DNA of 17,225 nucleotides from Proteobacteria bacterium UBA6921. GTDB taxonomy: Bacteria; Pseudomonadota; Gammaproteobacteria; SG8-11. The notes under the pieces were generated by a model that saw only the letters and a program-made list of their open reading frames with translations, made no database searches and had not been told where the DNA came from. Position numbers and translations under genes: made by a program. Below are positions 7,127-14,909 of this stretch, in pieces (the stretch's first letter is position 1; every line of letters starts with the position of its first letter). The DNA lies in the NCBI GenBank assembly GCA_002450895.1, contig DKAR01000166.1, positions 1 to 17,225 on the forward strand, in the 5' to 3' direction.

Positions 7127-8358
7127 TATCGCCACCCGGCAGCGCGCTGCCGCTGCTCGCTTTCCATCATTTCCACCACAGGTTTTGGCAACCCGCGTTT
7201 GCGAAGCCATTGGTCCTCCCATTTGCTCGCAAAGGGCAGCAAAAGGAACAGGGAAAAATAGATCGCTGTGGCAACCTGCCCGACAACAGCCAATGTTTCA
7301 GACGGTGGTTCGTAACCAACATAGCTCAACGCAACAATGTCGATCGCAAAAATGAGAAACATTGCGCGATACACAGGACGGTAGCGGGAACCACCGGGAA
7401 TTTTGCAACGATCCAGGTAAGGCATTAGCGCAAAAACCATGATAGAGAGCGTCATCGCAACTACACCACCAGCGAAATCGGGAATGGCTCGAAGAATTGC
7501 GTAAAACGGCAGGAAGTACCATTCGGGAACAATATGAGGTGGTGTCACCAGCGGATTCGCCGGAATGTTGTTTGCCTCTTCGATGAAATACTCAGGATGA
7601 AAGAAGACAAAATAGAAAAAAATAATCAGAAAAATTCCCAACCCGTAAAAATCTTTGGCAGTGAAATACGGGTGAAACGGGATATTGTCCTTATCGGCGA
7701 GATTAATCCCTGAGGGATTGCTGCTCTTGACGAAATGAAGTGCGACAAGGTGGATCATGACCAAACCGCAAATCAGAAATGGAAACAGAAAATGCAGTGC
7801 AAAGAATCGCTGCAGCGTCGCATCGCCAACGACGAAATCTCCACGTAACCAGATGACAACCTGATCACCGATAAATGGCGTCGCGCGAAAGAGGTTCGTA
7901 ATCACCTGGGCACCCCAATACGACATCTGCCCCCAGGGAAGAAGATATCCCATAAATGCAGTCGCCATCAGCGACAGCAAAAGCACCTGCCCCGTCCACC
8001 ACATCAACTCCCGGGGAGCTCGGAATGAGCCGTAATAAAGCGTCCGCGCCATATGTATGTAGATGACGATAAAGAATGCGGATGCGCCGGTAGAGTGGAT
8101 ATAGCGCAGCAACCAGCCATAGTTCACATCACGCATGATGTGCTCGACGGACGCGAACGCCAACGTGGCATCCGGTTTGTAGTGCATGGCGAGAAAAACG
8201 CCGGAGACGATTTGAAGAACCAGCATGAAACCGGCAAAAAACCCGAAGGTCCACCAAATACTAAGATTTCGCGGCGTCGGATATTCAGTGAGTTCGTGCT
8301 TGATGAACGTGGTGAGCGGAAATCGTCGATCCACCCATTCAACCAGTCGCTTTCCCAT
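7126..8358 (-). CDS. petB: Cytochrome b subunit of the bc1 complex
   Basis: Integral membrane core of ubiquinol-cytochrome c oxidoreductase, carrying haems bL and bH and both quinone sites. The 410 residues give a full-length bacterial cytochrome b with eight predicted helices. Haem ligands are His88 and His102 (RYIHSTGA, YIHMAR) and His189 and His203 (ALHFLF, MIHLVALH), each pair 14 apart. The Qo-site motif PEWY is at 278-281 in VPEWYFLPFYAILRAIPD. The N-terminal cytosolic helix and the PTPRNLSIWWTFG start are as in proteobacterial relatives. It starts 12 bases after the Rieske gene and its stop overlaps the cytochrome c1 start, so the three form one translationally coupled operon. Confidence 0.97.
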   Translation of the reverse strand: MGKRLVEWVDRRFPLTTFIKHELTEYPTPRNLSIWWTFGFFAGFMLVLQIVSGVFLAMHYKPDATLAFASVEHIMRDVNYGWLLRYIHSTGASAFFIVIYIHMARTLYYGSFRAPRELMWWTGQVLLLSLMATAFMGYLLPWGQMSYWGAQVITNLFRATPFIGDQVVIWLRGDFVVGDATLQRFFALHFLFPFLICGLVMIHLVALHFVKSSNPSGINLADKDNIPFHPYFTAKDFYGLGIFLIIFFYFVFFHPEYFIEEANNIPANPLVTPPHIVPEWYFLPFYAILRAIPDFAGGVVAMTLSIMVFALMPYLDRCKIPGGSRYRPVYRAMFLIFAIDIVALSYVGYEPPSETLAVVGQVATAIYFSLFLLLPFASKWEDQWLRKRGLPKPVVEMMESEQRQRAAGWR

Positions 8359-8370
8359 AATCGTTCGCGC

Positions 8371-8874
8371 CTATCCGATGACAATTTTGTTGTCGCCGAC
8401 GAACTTGTACGGCGGCACTTCAAGATTACGGGGGGCGGGTCCATGCATTATCCGTCCGCTCTGGTCGTAACGACTCCCGTGACAGGGACAGACCCATCCT
8501 TCCCCTCCACGATTTGGAACGCAACCCAAATGCGTACAGATCCCGACGACTACCAACCATTCGGGTTTTTGGACACGATTTTGATCCGGCTGCGGATCCT
8601 TTCCTCCCGGCGATGACTCAGCCGCGGAAATCTGCTCCTGCGTACGATGAACGATAAAGACTGGCTTTCCCTGCCACGCGACGGTGTGAATCTCGCCGGG
8701 TTTGATTCGACTGATATCAACTTCGGATGTGGCGCGCGATTTGATGTCAGCCGTTGGATTCATGCTGCTGACGAGCGGCCATGTCGCCCCGCAAACTCCG
8801 ATGCCCGCGACAACGGCCGTTGTCGCTCCCAGAAAATCACGCCGGTCTGAATCTGCCGGATCCTCAGGTTTCAT
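8371..8874 (-). CDS. petA: Rieske iron-sulfur subunit of the bc1 complex
   Basis: [2Fe-2S] protein that takes the first electron from ubiquinol at the Qo site and hands it to cytochrome c1. It has 167 residues. The N-terminus has a Tat-like motif DRRDFLGA (10-17) ahead of a single membrane segment (about 18-37), as expected for export with the cluster inserted. Cluster ligands are Cys113 and His115 in CTHLGC and Cys129 and His132 in CPCHGS; Cys118 and Cys131 would form the stabilising disulfide. The serine and tyrosine of GSRYD, which tune redox potential in known Rieske proteins, are present. It is the first gene of petABC, and its likely promoter is at 8933-8962. Confidence 0.97.
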   Translation of the reverse strand: MKPEDPADSDRRDFLGATTAVVAGIGVCGATWPLVSSMNPTADIKSRATSEVDISRIKPGEIHTVAWQGKPVFIVHRTQEQISAAESSPGGKDPQPDQNRVQKPEWLVVVGICTHLGCVPNRGGEGWVCPCHGSRYDQSGRIMHGPAPRNLEVPPYKFVGDNKIVIG

Positions 8875-9294
8875 TGCGGCTTACACCCTCGGTGGATCTA
8901 ACGCTGCGCGCGTTATGCACGCAGTGCGGTGAAGTATAGCAACGCGATTCTTCGCACTTGAAATTATCATAATATTCGAATGTATAAGCGGCGGTTATGT
9001 TGCGAAACAGGGATAGACCGAACGACGCGATGGTTCCGTTTCGCTTGTTTCAGGCACTACTACATAAAGAGAATTTTACCGCCCATGAAAAACCTCGGCA
9101 GCTCCGGATGATGGAGCAACTATAGCGCGCCCGGCATCACGACCTATTGGGCGGGCAATCGCTGTATTGGTTCCAGCAACTCGATTGGATAATTGACTCA
9201 AGAATGGCCGGAGAAATTCCTCAACTGCTTCGCGAATGTCACAGCAGCTAAATCGAAAAACGAGTTCGCTCTGCCGAACCGCCGACCTGCGCGA
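8875..9294. other. 420-base gene-free stretch between petA and metZ
   Basis: I see no convincing gene in either direction: open frames here lack family resemblance and the plus-strand ones only run on antisense into metZ. Its right end is downstream of metZ, where no clear hairpin-plus-T-run terminator is visible. Its left end holds the petABC promoter. Modest features are the palindrome at 8963-8973, a short CTCC/GGAG inverted repeat near 9101-9115 and several ATTGG repeats between 9147 and 9187. The length is unusual for this compact window, and an undetected small RNA cannot be excluded. Confidence 0.6.
8933..8962 (-). promoter_or_regulatory. Probable petABC promoter
   Basis: Minus-strand -35 TTCAAG (8962-8957), an 18-base spacer and a good -10 TATACT (8938-8933), predicting transcription from about 8926, some 50 bases before the Rieske start codon. 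An interrupted palindrome ATTAT-C-ATAAT (8963-8973) abuts the -35 and could be an operator. No FNR-like TTGAT....ATCAA site is visible. Confidence 0.5.
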
Positions 9295-10476
9295 TTAGCG
9301 CAAGCCGCGCTCGATATCTGTGATGATGTCACCCACGTCCTCAAGCCCCACCGCGATCCGCACCAGCCCATCCCCGATTCCAGCCTCGGCCCGCTGCTCC
9401 GGCGTCAAACGACCATGGGTTGTTGTCGCGGGATGGGTAATCGTCGTTTTGGCGTCGCCAAGGTTCGCAGTAATGGAAATCATCTTTGTTGCGTCAATGA
9501 GTTTCCACGCTTCAGCCTGCCCGCCCTTCAACTCGAAAGACAGCACACCACCAAACGCAGACTGTTGATCGCGCGCCAGCTTGTGTTGTGGATGTGATTC
9601 CAGACCAGGATAGTTGACTCGCTTCACGGCGGACTGCTTTTCAAGCCATCGGGCAAGTTCAAGCGCGCTCGCGCTGTGTGCCTTCATGCGAATTGCGAGT
9701 GTCTCCAGCCCCTTGAGGAATACCCACGCATTGAATGGGCTCATCGTTGGACCACCCGTGCGAAGAACCCCGTATACATCCTTGCCGACTATTTCTTCAG
9801 ATCCAACGACGGCACCGCCGATACATCGCCCCTGCCCGTCCAGGTATTTCGTGGCCGAGTGAACGACAATATCCGCACCCAGTTTCAAGGGCTGCTGCAA
9901 CGCGGGAGTACAAAAGCAGTTATCAACAACGAGAAGGCAGTTGTGTCGCTTTGCAATTTGCGAAAGCGCCGCGATATCTGCGACCTCCGTCAATGGATTT
10001 GAAGGTGTCTCCAGAAACAACAGCCGCGTCTTCGGCGTAATCGCCCTTTCCCACGCCGCCACATCCGTCAGCGGAACATACGTCGTTGTAACGCCGAACT
10101 TGCCAAGGTAGTTGTTGAACAGCAATACGGTGGTTCCAAATATCGCGCGCGAGGAAACAATGTGATCGCCACTCTTCAGCAGACCGAGACAGGTCGAGAG
10201 AATTGCTGACATTCCCGACGCCGTTGCCACACAACGCGCGCCACCTTCCAGGGCAGCAAGGCGTTCTTCAAAATTACGGACTGTTGGATTGGTAAATCGG
10301 GAGTAGATGTTTCCCGGTTCTGTCCCGGCAAATCGCGCCGCGGCCTGAGCGGCACTTTGAAACACAAAACTCGACGTCGGAAAAATCGGTTCGCCCTGCT
10401 CGCCCTCCGCCGTTCGATGATGTCCAGTGCGAATTGCCAGCGTCTCGAAACCAAAATCGTTGCCTTTGTCGCTCAT
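9295..10476 (-). CDS. metZ: O-succinylhomoserine sulfhydrylase MetZ
   Basis: PLP enzyme of the Cys/Met metabolism family that makes homocysteine directly from O-succinylhomoserine and sulfide, bypassing cystathionine. It has 393 residues from the ATG at 10476 (MSDKGNDFGFETLAIRTGHH), chosen because GGAG sits seven bases upstream; a GTG 15 bases earlier lies before that Shine-Dalgarno. Motifs: EPGNIYSRFTNPTVRNFEERL (53-73), the Asp-cofactor segment LLVVDNCFCTP (181-191), and SATKYLDGQGR with the PLP Lys210. MetZ is preferred over MetB by overall sequence and by its place after purF, a common gammaproteobacterial order. Expression should be set by the SAM-II leader immediately upstream. Confidence 0.93.
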   Translation of the reverse strand: MSDKGNDFGFETLAIRTGHHRTAEGEQGEPIFPTSSFVFQSAAQAAARFAGTEPGNIYSRFTNPTVRNFEERLAALEGGARCVATASGMSAILSTCLGLLKSGDHIVSSRAIFGTTVLLFNNYLGKFGVTTTYVPLTDVAAWERAITPKTRLLFLETPSNPLTEVADIAALSQIAKRHNCLLVVDNCFCTPALQQPLKLGADIVVHSATKYLDGQGRCIGGAVVGSEEIVGKDVYGVLRTGGPTMSPFNAWVFLKGLETLAIRMKAHSASALELARWLEKQSAVKRVNYPGLESHPQHKLARDQQSAFGGVLSFELKGGQAEAWKLIDATKMISITANLGDAKTTITHPATTTHGRLTPEQRAEAGIGDGLVRIAVGLEDVGDIITDIERGLR

Positions 10477-10506
10477 ACATATGCTCCACACAATTTCGCG
10501 GGCAAC

Positions 10507-10540
10507 AAAAAACCCGCCTCAGATGAATCCAAAGCGGGCT
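10507..10540 (-). terminator. Intrinsic terminator between the SAM-II aptamer and metZ
   Basis: On the minus strand CCCGCUUUGGA pairs with UCUGAGGCGGG around a UUCA tetraloop: 11 base pairs (10538-10513) with three G-U wobbles, extendable by A-U and G-U pairs at the base. It is followed by an unbroken TTTTTT (10512-10507). It lies 31 bases before the metZ start codon and after the aptamer, so it works as the output of the riboswitch and also stops read-through from purF. Its 5' arm GCCCGC (10539-10534) is complementary to GCGGGC (10590-10585) in the aptamer. Confidence 0.88.
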
Positions 10541-10558
10541 CGCTGTATTCTTCGCTCA

Positions 10559-10612
10559 CCTCGCTTTAGCAGTATTTGTTACGCGCCCGCAAGCTGAGTC
10601 AAATCGGCGCAT
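10559..10612 (-). ncRNA. SAM-II (SAM-alpha) riboswitch in the metZ leader
   Basis: S-adenosylmethionine-sensing pseudoknot RNA controlling metZ. On the minus strand P1 is AUGCGCC (10612-10606) with GGCGCGU (10587-10581), seven pairs. The loop starts with the conserved GAUUUGAC (10605-10598) and contains GCUUGC (10594-10589). The tail has AACAAAU and then GCUAAAGCGAGG (10570-10559). The pseudoknot P2 can form between CUUGC (10593-10589) and GCGAG (10564-10560). These blocks match the SAM-II core GAUUU...GCUUGC...GCUAAA in order and spacing. The downstream gene, a homocysteine-forming enzyme, is a known SAM-II target type. SAM-V shares the binding core and is the main alternative. SAM binding should lower metZ expression. 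Confidence 0.86.
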
Positions 10613-10619
10613 GAAACCA

Positions 10620-10648
10620 AGACTAATCAACAGCCCAAGGGCTGTCAA
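10620..10648 (-). promoter_or_regulatory. Promoter of the riboswitch-metZ transcript
   Basis: Minus-strand -35 TTGACA (10648-10643, a perfect hexamer), a 17-base spacer and -10 TAGTCT (10625-10620, three matches to consensus). Predicted initiation is at about 10612-10613, exactly where the aptamer P1 helix begins. The -35 starts directly after the purF stop codon (TGA, 10651-10649). The spacer holds part of an inverted repeat ACAGCCC/GGGCTGT (10630-10645). Confidence 0.6.
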
Positions 10649-12163
10649 TCATGCCGTATTGTAAAGGTCGATAATGTTGTCATCGTCCTTTCCGCGCTGT
10701 TTCTCTTTGGCGCCGTCGTTACGCAGATTCTCGATATGCGCAAGGTACTCTGGCGTAATGTCGCCAGTGACGTAATCTCCGTTGAAAACTGACGTGTCGA
10801 AACGTTTGATTTTCGGATTACCCTTGCGCGCCGATTCGATCAAGTCATCCAGATCCTGATAAATCAGACCATCCGCGCCAATTTCCGCGCAAATCTGCTC
10901 TTCGTCCCTCCCGAACCCAACCAGCTCTCGCCGGGATGGCATATCGATCCCGTATACATTCGCATGCCGAACTGGCGGCGACGCCGACGCAAAATACACC
11001 TTGTTGGCGCCTGCATCGCGCGCCATTTGAACAATCTCTTTAGACGTCGTTCCGCGCACGATTGAATCGTCAACCAGGAGCACGTTCCTTCCACGAAACT
11101 CCAGATCAATCGGATTCAATTTTTGTCGAACCGATTTCTTGCGTTCCTTTTGACCCGGCATGATGAACGTGCGCCCAATGTACCGATTCTTGATAAAACC
11201 TTCCCGGAATTTAAGCCCCAGATCATTCGCCAGTTGTAGTCCAGCGGTGCGACTGGTATCCGGAATGGGTATGACGACATCGATATCGTGGCTCGCCCAC
11301 TCGCGCTCAATCTTGCGCGCCAGAAACTCACCCATCCTCATGCGCGCCCGGTAAACGGAAATTTCGTCGACCGTGGAATCCGGACGGGCGAAATAGACGT
11401 GTTCAAAAATACACGGCGAGTAAATTGTTTTGTCGGCACACTGGCGACTGTGCAAGTTGCCGTCGACATCAATAAAGATCGCCTCGCCCGGCATGATGTC
11501 TCGCACCACTTTGAAACCGAGGCTTTCAATTGCAACACTTTCCGACGCAATGATGTATTCATCACCGCGATCGGTTTCGCGCTTGCCGAATGCGATCGGC
11601 CGAATACCGTACGGATCTCGAAATCCGACAAGACCATATCCGATAATCATCGCAACCACGGCGTAGGCACCGCGGCAGCGCCGATGAACGGAAGTGATTG
11701 CCTTGAAGATATCGTTTTCGTTTACTCGCAGCTTGCCCTGCGCCTCAAGCTCGTGAGCGAAAACATTCAAAAGAACTTCAGAGTCCGATTCGGTATTGAT
11801 ATGACGCAGGTCATCACGAAAGACTTCCTTTTTTAGCTCCTGCGCATTCGTCAAATTGCCGTTATGGGCAATCGCGATTCCGTACGGGGAGTTTACGTAA
11901 AAAGGCTGGGATTCTGCGTTTGAGGCGCTGCCCGCGGTCGGATAGCGGACATGACCAATGCCAATGTTACCGGCCAGACGCAACATGTGGCGGGTGTGGA
12001 ATACATCTCGAACCAAGCCGTTGTTCTTGCGGAGATAGAGGCGTCCGCCATCCGCCGTCATGATGCCAGCGGCGTCCTGGCCGCGATGCTGCAACATCGT
12101 CAGGCCGTCGTAAAGGGTTTGATTTACTGAGTCCTTTCCGACGATTCCGATAATGCCGCACAT
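10649..12163 (-). CDS. purF: Amidophosphoribosyltransferase PurF
   Basis: Catalyses the first committed step of purine synthesis, making phosphoribosylamine from PRPP and glutamine. It has 504 residues, close to E. coli PurF. The start MCGIIGIVG puts the nucleophile Cys2 directly after the initiator, so there is no propeptide. The N-terminal glutaminase domain (2-230) includes LQHRGQDAAGI and GHVRYPTAG. The phosphoribosyltransferase domain has the PRPP loop VLLVDDSIVRGTT (361-373) and the flexible loop KNRYIGRTF (325-333). It follows cvpA by 80 bases, the usual arrangement. Confidence 0.97.
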   Translation of the reverse strand: MCGIIGIVGKDSVNQTLYDGLTMLQHRGQDAAGIMTADGGRLYLRKNNGLVRDVFHTRHMLRLAGNIGIGHVRYPTAGSASNAESQPFYVNSPYGIAIAHNGNLTNAQELKKEVFRDDLRHINTESDSEVLLNVFAHELEAQGKLRVNENDIFKAITSVHRRCRGAYAVVAMIIGYGLVGFRDPYGIRPIAFGKRETDRGDEYIIASESVAIESLGFKVVRDIMPGEAIFIDVDGNLHSRQCADKTIYSPCIFEHVYFARPDSTVDEISVYRARMRMGEFLARKIEREWASHDIDVVIPIPDTSRTAGLQLANDLGLKFREGFIKNRYIGRTFIMPGQKERKKSVRQKLNPIDLEFRGRNVLLVDDSIVRGTTSKEIVQMARDAGANKVYFASASPPVRHANVYGIDMPSRRELVGFGRDEEQICAEIGADGLIYQDLDDLIESARKGNPKIKRFDTSVFNGDYVTGDITPEYLAHIENLRNDGAKEKQRGKDDDNIIDLYNTA

Positions 12164-12188
12164 GTTTGAGGAACCTCGCTACGGGTGG

Positions 12189-12203
12189 ACCTGTATTCTA
12201 CCA
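12189..12203 (-). promoter_or_regulatory. Possible extended -10 promoter for purF
   Basis: In the 80-base cvpA-purF gap the minus strand carries TGGTAGAAT (12203-12195), an extended -10 (TGn plus TAGAAT). Only a weak -35 candidate, CTGTTG, lies 17 bases upstream. It would start transcription about 25 bases before the purF ATG. It may add to read-through from cvpA. No PurR-like operator was recognised. Confidence 0.35.
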
Positions 12204-12243
12204 GTGTCGCCACCCCGCAACAGCGGACTCTCGCAAAAAATTG

Positions 12244-12732
12244 TTAGTAGCCGAGTTTATTGGCAAGCGTCGGCGGAAGATAACCACTGAGCCAAACCGA
12301 CAGACTTTCAAAATGGCGGACCAAAGATGCCTCTTTCCAGGAAGTGCTGGTGGGCAAAGTGGTAAACGCCGCCATCCATGTCAAAACCACCACCAGGACC
12401 ACCCCTCGTAACACACCGAATAAAACACCCAGACTTCGGTCCGTTCCATTGAGGCTCGATTTGCGCACTTTGCCCGAAAGCCAGTGGTTCGCTACGGCAG
12501 CCAACGCCAACGTAACGACAAAAACAAAGGTAAAACACAGCATATATCGCAAGGTATCGACGGTAATCAATTTATGCGTCATTTCTGCCAACCGCGGCGA
12601 TACGACAAGAGCGAGCCAAATCGAAGTCACCCAGCCGAGCAATGCAAGTGACTCGCGCGCGAAACCTCGAATAACACCAACCAGAGCGGAAACCAGGACA
12701 ATTGTGACTATCGAAACGTCAAGCCAATTCAT
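12244..12732 (-). CDS. cvpA: CvpA family inner-membrane protein
   Basis: Protein of 162 residues with four predicted membrane helices (about 4-22, 27-45, 62-82 and 101-122), matching the CvpA family in length and in the start MNWLDVSIVTIVLVSALVGVI. The conserved region RGFARESLALLGW (22-34) is present. In E. coli CvpA is required for colicin V production and contributes to envelope stress resistance; its biochemical activity is unknown. The last 40 residues are predicted to be soluble. It sits between dedD and purF, as in many gammaproteobacteria. Confidence 0.94.
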   Translation of the reverse strand: MNWLDVSIVTIVLVSALVGVIRGFARESLALLGWVTSIWLALVVSPRLAEMTHKLITVDTLRYMLCFTFVFVVTLALAAVANHWLSGKVRKSSLNGTDRSLGVLFGVLRGVVLVVVLTWMAAFTTLPTSTSWKEASLVRHFESLSVWLSGYLPPTLANKLGY

Positions 12733-12801
12733 TTCTGTCGATACCCACTCTGACGAAAATTTAAACGCTTAGGCGGTTGATAGAAAACTCGGGTCGAGCG
12801 C

Positions 12802-13386
12802 TTACTGGTTGTGACGCACAACGATCCCGTTAACACCCGCCTCTTTTGCAAGTCGTTCCAAAAGTTTTTGAGCAAGTTCCTGTTGCAATTCCGGGCCAAC
12901 ACGAACGCGATACACTGTCGAGCCCCCGCTTTTAACGGATTCAACGAAGCTGGCATAACCTTTTGAACGCAATGAGTCCCTCAATGCGAAGGCACTCTTC
13001 TTCACCGTAAAGCTACCCACCTGAACGGCCCATGCGGGAACACCACGCGAAGCGACGGACGCCGTCGTGCCCACTTCCGGCGGATTGGGAAGGGCGCTTT
13101 CCTGTTCAACAGTTTCTGGCGGGATCGGGACGTTCGCTCCACTATTAACATCCGGCGGTTGCTGCTCGAGAACAACGGCGCGTGGCGCCTCTTCCGCCGG
13201 GCTCGGATCGGCAGGTAAGGTTTGCGGCGGACTCGATGAAGTGATTTCCGGTTCAGGCGGAATTGCCGGACCCCGGGAAGAAAAATCCAGGTCGCCCTGC
13301 CCTGTCAAAATCATCGGAACAAAAATCACCGCGAGGCTCGCGAGAATCACTGCGCCGACGATCCGATTTCTCAAACGGGAATTCAT
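12802..13386 (-). CDS. dedD: SPOR-domain protein DedD
   Basis: Single-pass membrane protein of 194 residues. A short basic N-terminus (NSRLRNR) is followed by a membrane helix at about 9-28, a proline- and glutamate-rich periplasmic linker (about 38-115), and a C-terminal SPOR domain (about 117-192) with WAVQVGSF and YRVRVGP. SPOR domains bind denuded glycan strands at the septum, and DedD takes part in cell constriction. Gene position between folC and cvpA is the classic one for dedD. Confidence 0.93.
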   Translation of the reverse strand: MNSRLRNRIVGAVILASLAVIFVPMILTGQGDLDFSSRGPAIPPEPEITSSSPPQTLPADPSPAEEAPRAVVLEQQPPDVNSGANVPIPPETVEQESALPNPPEVGTTASVASRGVPAWAVQVGSFTVKKSAFALRDSLRSKGYASFVESVKSGGSTVYRVRVGPELQQELAQKLLERLAKEAGVNGIVVRHNQ

Positions 13387-13419
13387 GTGCAGTGTGCCGC
13401 TCGTCGTGAATTCCCAGGA

Positions 13420-14670
13420 TTATAACGCACCGGAAACGGCATAAAACGATCCGAAAACAACAATGCGGTCTCCCGCTCGCGCGTCCCGTTGTGCTTGGGA
13501 ATAAGCCTGCTCAAACGCATCAAAGAGTGACCGTTTGTCAGAAGAAACGTGAGTTCCGACCCCGTCGCCCAGTTCAGCCGAACTTGCTGCGCGCGGCGAA
13601 TCTACAGGGCCCAGGTACCAATGATCTACCAGCCCAACGAGTGGGCGGCACGTTCCGGCGATATCTTTGTCCTTCAGCATTCCAATCACCGCCAACGTTC
13701 GCCCCGTGCAACGATACTGGGCAAGCGTCGCCGCAAGCGTCTCCGCGCCCTGCGGATTGTGGGCAACGTCGAGAATACAGGTGATCGCCGCCGGCAGCAC
13801 TTCAAAGCGCCCGCGAAGTTTGACGCCCAAGAGTCCGTCCCGTACGGCGCCCACTGACACCGGAGCCAAATGACGAATCGCCTGCAACGTCATCAACACT
13901 GTACTGGCGTTTTCAAACTGGTGCGTCCCACGAAGTGAGGGTGGCGGGAGCGAAAAGCGCGAGCCCTCCGGTCCGACCCAATCCCACCCGCCATCGCGTG
14001 CACTCCAGGAATAATCGAACCCTTGGCGAAATAACCGGGCGCCAATACCGTCCGCGTATTGAACAAGTCGTGCAGGAGCATCGCGTTGGCCGAAGATCGC
14101 CGGGCGCCCGGCCCGAAAAATTCCGGCTTTCTCGAATGCAATGGTTTCGCGGTCCGAGCCCAACCATTCCATATGATCCAGCGCGACGCCGGTGACTATA
14201 GCGACATCAGCATCCCACACATTGACGGCATCCAGTCGCCCTCCCATGCCGACTTCCAGGATTGCAATCTCAACGTTTTCTGTAACAAACGAATCCATTG
14301 CCGCGATTGTTCCAAACTCAAAGTACGTCAGTGAAATATCACCGCGGACTCGATCGATACGCGCAAAGGCGTCGCACAACGCCACATCGGAAACCTCTGC
14401 GCCGTTGATACGAATACGTTCGTTATAACTTTGAATGTGCGGCGATGTGTAAGCGCCAACCCGGTATCCGGAACTTCGCAGGATGGATTCGAGCATCGCG
14501 ACGGTCGAGCCTTTGCCGTTTGTTCCACCGACGGTCACTATGGGAAATTTCGGTCGCGCGAGGCCCATGCGATCGACAACGGCGCGGACACGATCCAGCC
14601 CCAAATCAATGGCCTGGGGATGGAGCGTTTCCTGCCACTTCAACCAATCTTCAAGCCGCTCATATCGCAT
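13420..14670 (-). CDS. folC: Bifunctional dihydrofolate synthase / folylpolyglutamate synthase FolC
   Basis: Mur-ligase family enzyme that joins glutamate to dihydropteroate and extends the polyglutamate tail of folates. It has 416 residues. The start MRYERLEDWLKWQETLHP followed by AIDLGLDRV is typical. The ATP P-loop VGGTNGKGS is at 47-55; EVGMGGRLDAVN (138-149) and the central VALDHMEWLG carry metal and nucleotide residues; the C-terminal domain begins at about 290 with DVAHNPQGAETL. It lies 33 bases upstream of dedD and 239 bases after accD. Confidence 0.96.
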   Translation of the reverse strand: MRYERLEDWLKWQETLHPQAIDLGLDRVRAVVDRMGLARPKFPIVTVGGTNGKGSTVAMLESILRSSGYRVGAYTSPHIQSYNERIRINGAEVSDVALCDAFARIDRVRGDISLTYFEFGTIAAMDSFVTENVEIAILEVGMGGRLDAVNVWDADVAIVTGVALDHMEWLGSDRETIAFEKAGIFRAGRPAIFGQRDAPARLVQYADGIGARLFRQGFDYSWSARDGGWDWVGPEGSRFSLPPPSLRGTHQFENASTVLMTLQAIRHLAPVSVGAVRDGLLGVKLRGRFEVLPAAITCILDVAHNPQGAETLAATLAQYRCTGRTLAVIGMLKDKDIAGTCRPLVGLVDHWYLGPVDSPRAASSAELGDGVGTHVSSDKRSLFDAFEQAYSQAQRDARAGDRIVVFGSFYAVSGAL

Positions 14671-14909
14671 AGGAACTACCCGTCCGTCTTCGGGATGCTC
14701 GCGGAAAGCCGTAAGGACCTTTGATATTTGTCACGACGCGCCCTTGTTGCGGGCGAAGAGGGCCAACGCTGCAGGAGAATGGGTCGCAACAGGATCTGTC
14801 TTGGACTGAAAAAACGTTTTCCCCGGCAACGTCCAGGAGCAAAATCCGTCGGTACTTGAGAATGGAGGCAACTCAGCGCGCAATGGATCCCAAAAGTTCT
14901 GTCACGAAA
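14671..14909. other. accD-folC intergenic region with a weak terminator-like hairpin
   Basis: The 239 bases hold no supported gene. A 60-codon frame (14842-14660, minus) overlaps the folC start and shows no conserved sequence. On the minus strand ACGTT (14832-14828) and AACGT (14818-14814) could form a small hairpin followed by five T residues, a weak terminator after accD. No clear folC promoter was recognised. Confidence 0.35.

Noticed and set aside
7127..7222. Upstream extension of cytochrome c1 by 32 residues
   Set aside because: It would overlap petB by 97 bases and bury the signal peptide; the GTG at 7126 has a Shine-Dalgarno-like GGGTGG and gives a normal signal sequence.
9193..9597. 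134-codon plus-strand frame beginning in the petA-metZ gap
   Set aside because: Most of it is antisense to the metZ C-terminus and it has no convincing ribosome binding site or family match.
14660..14842. 60-codon minus-strand frame between accD and folC
   Set aside because: It overlaps the folC start, lacks a good ribosome binding site and shows no conserved sequence.
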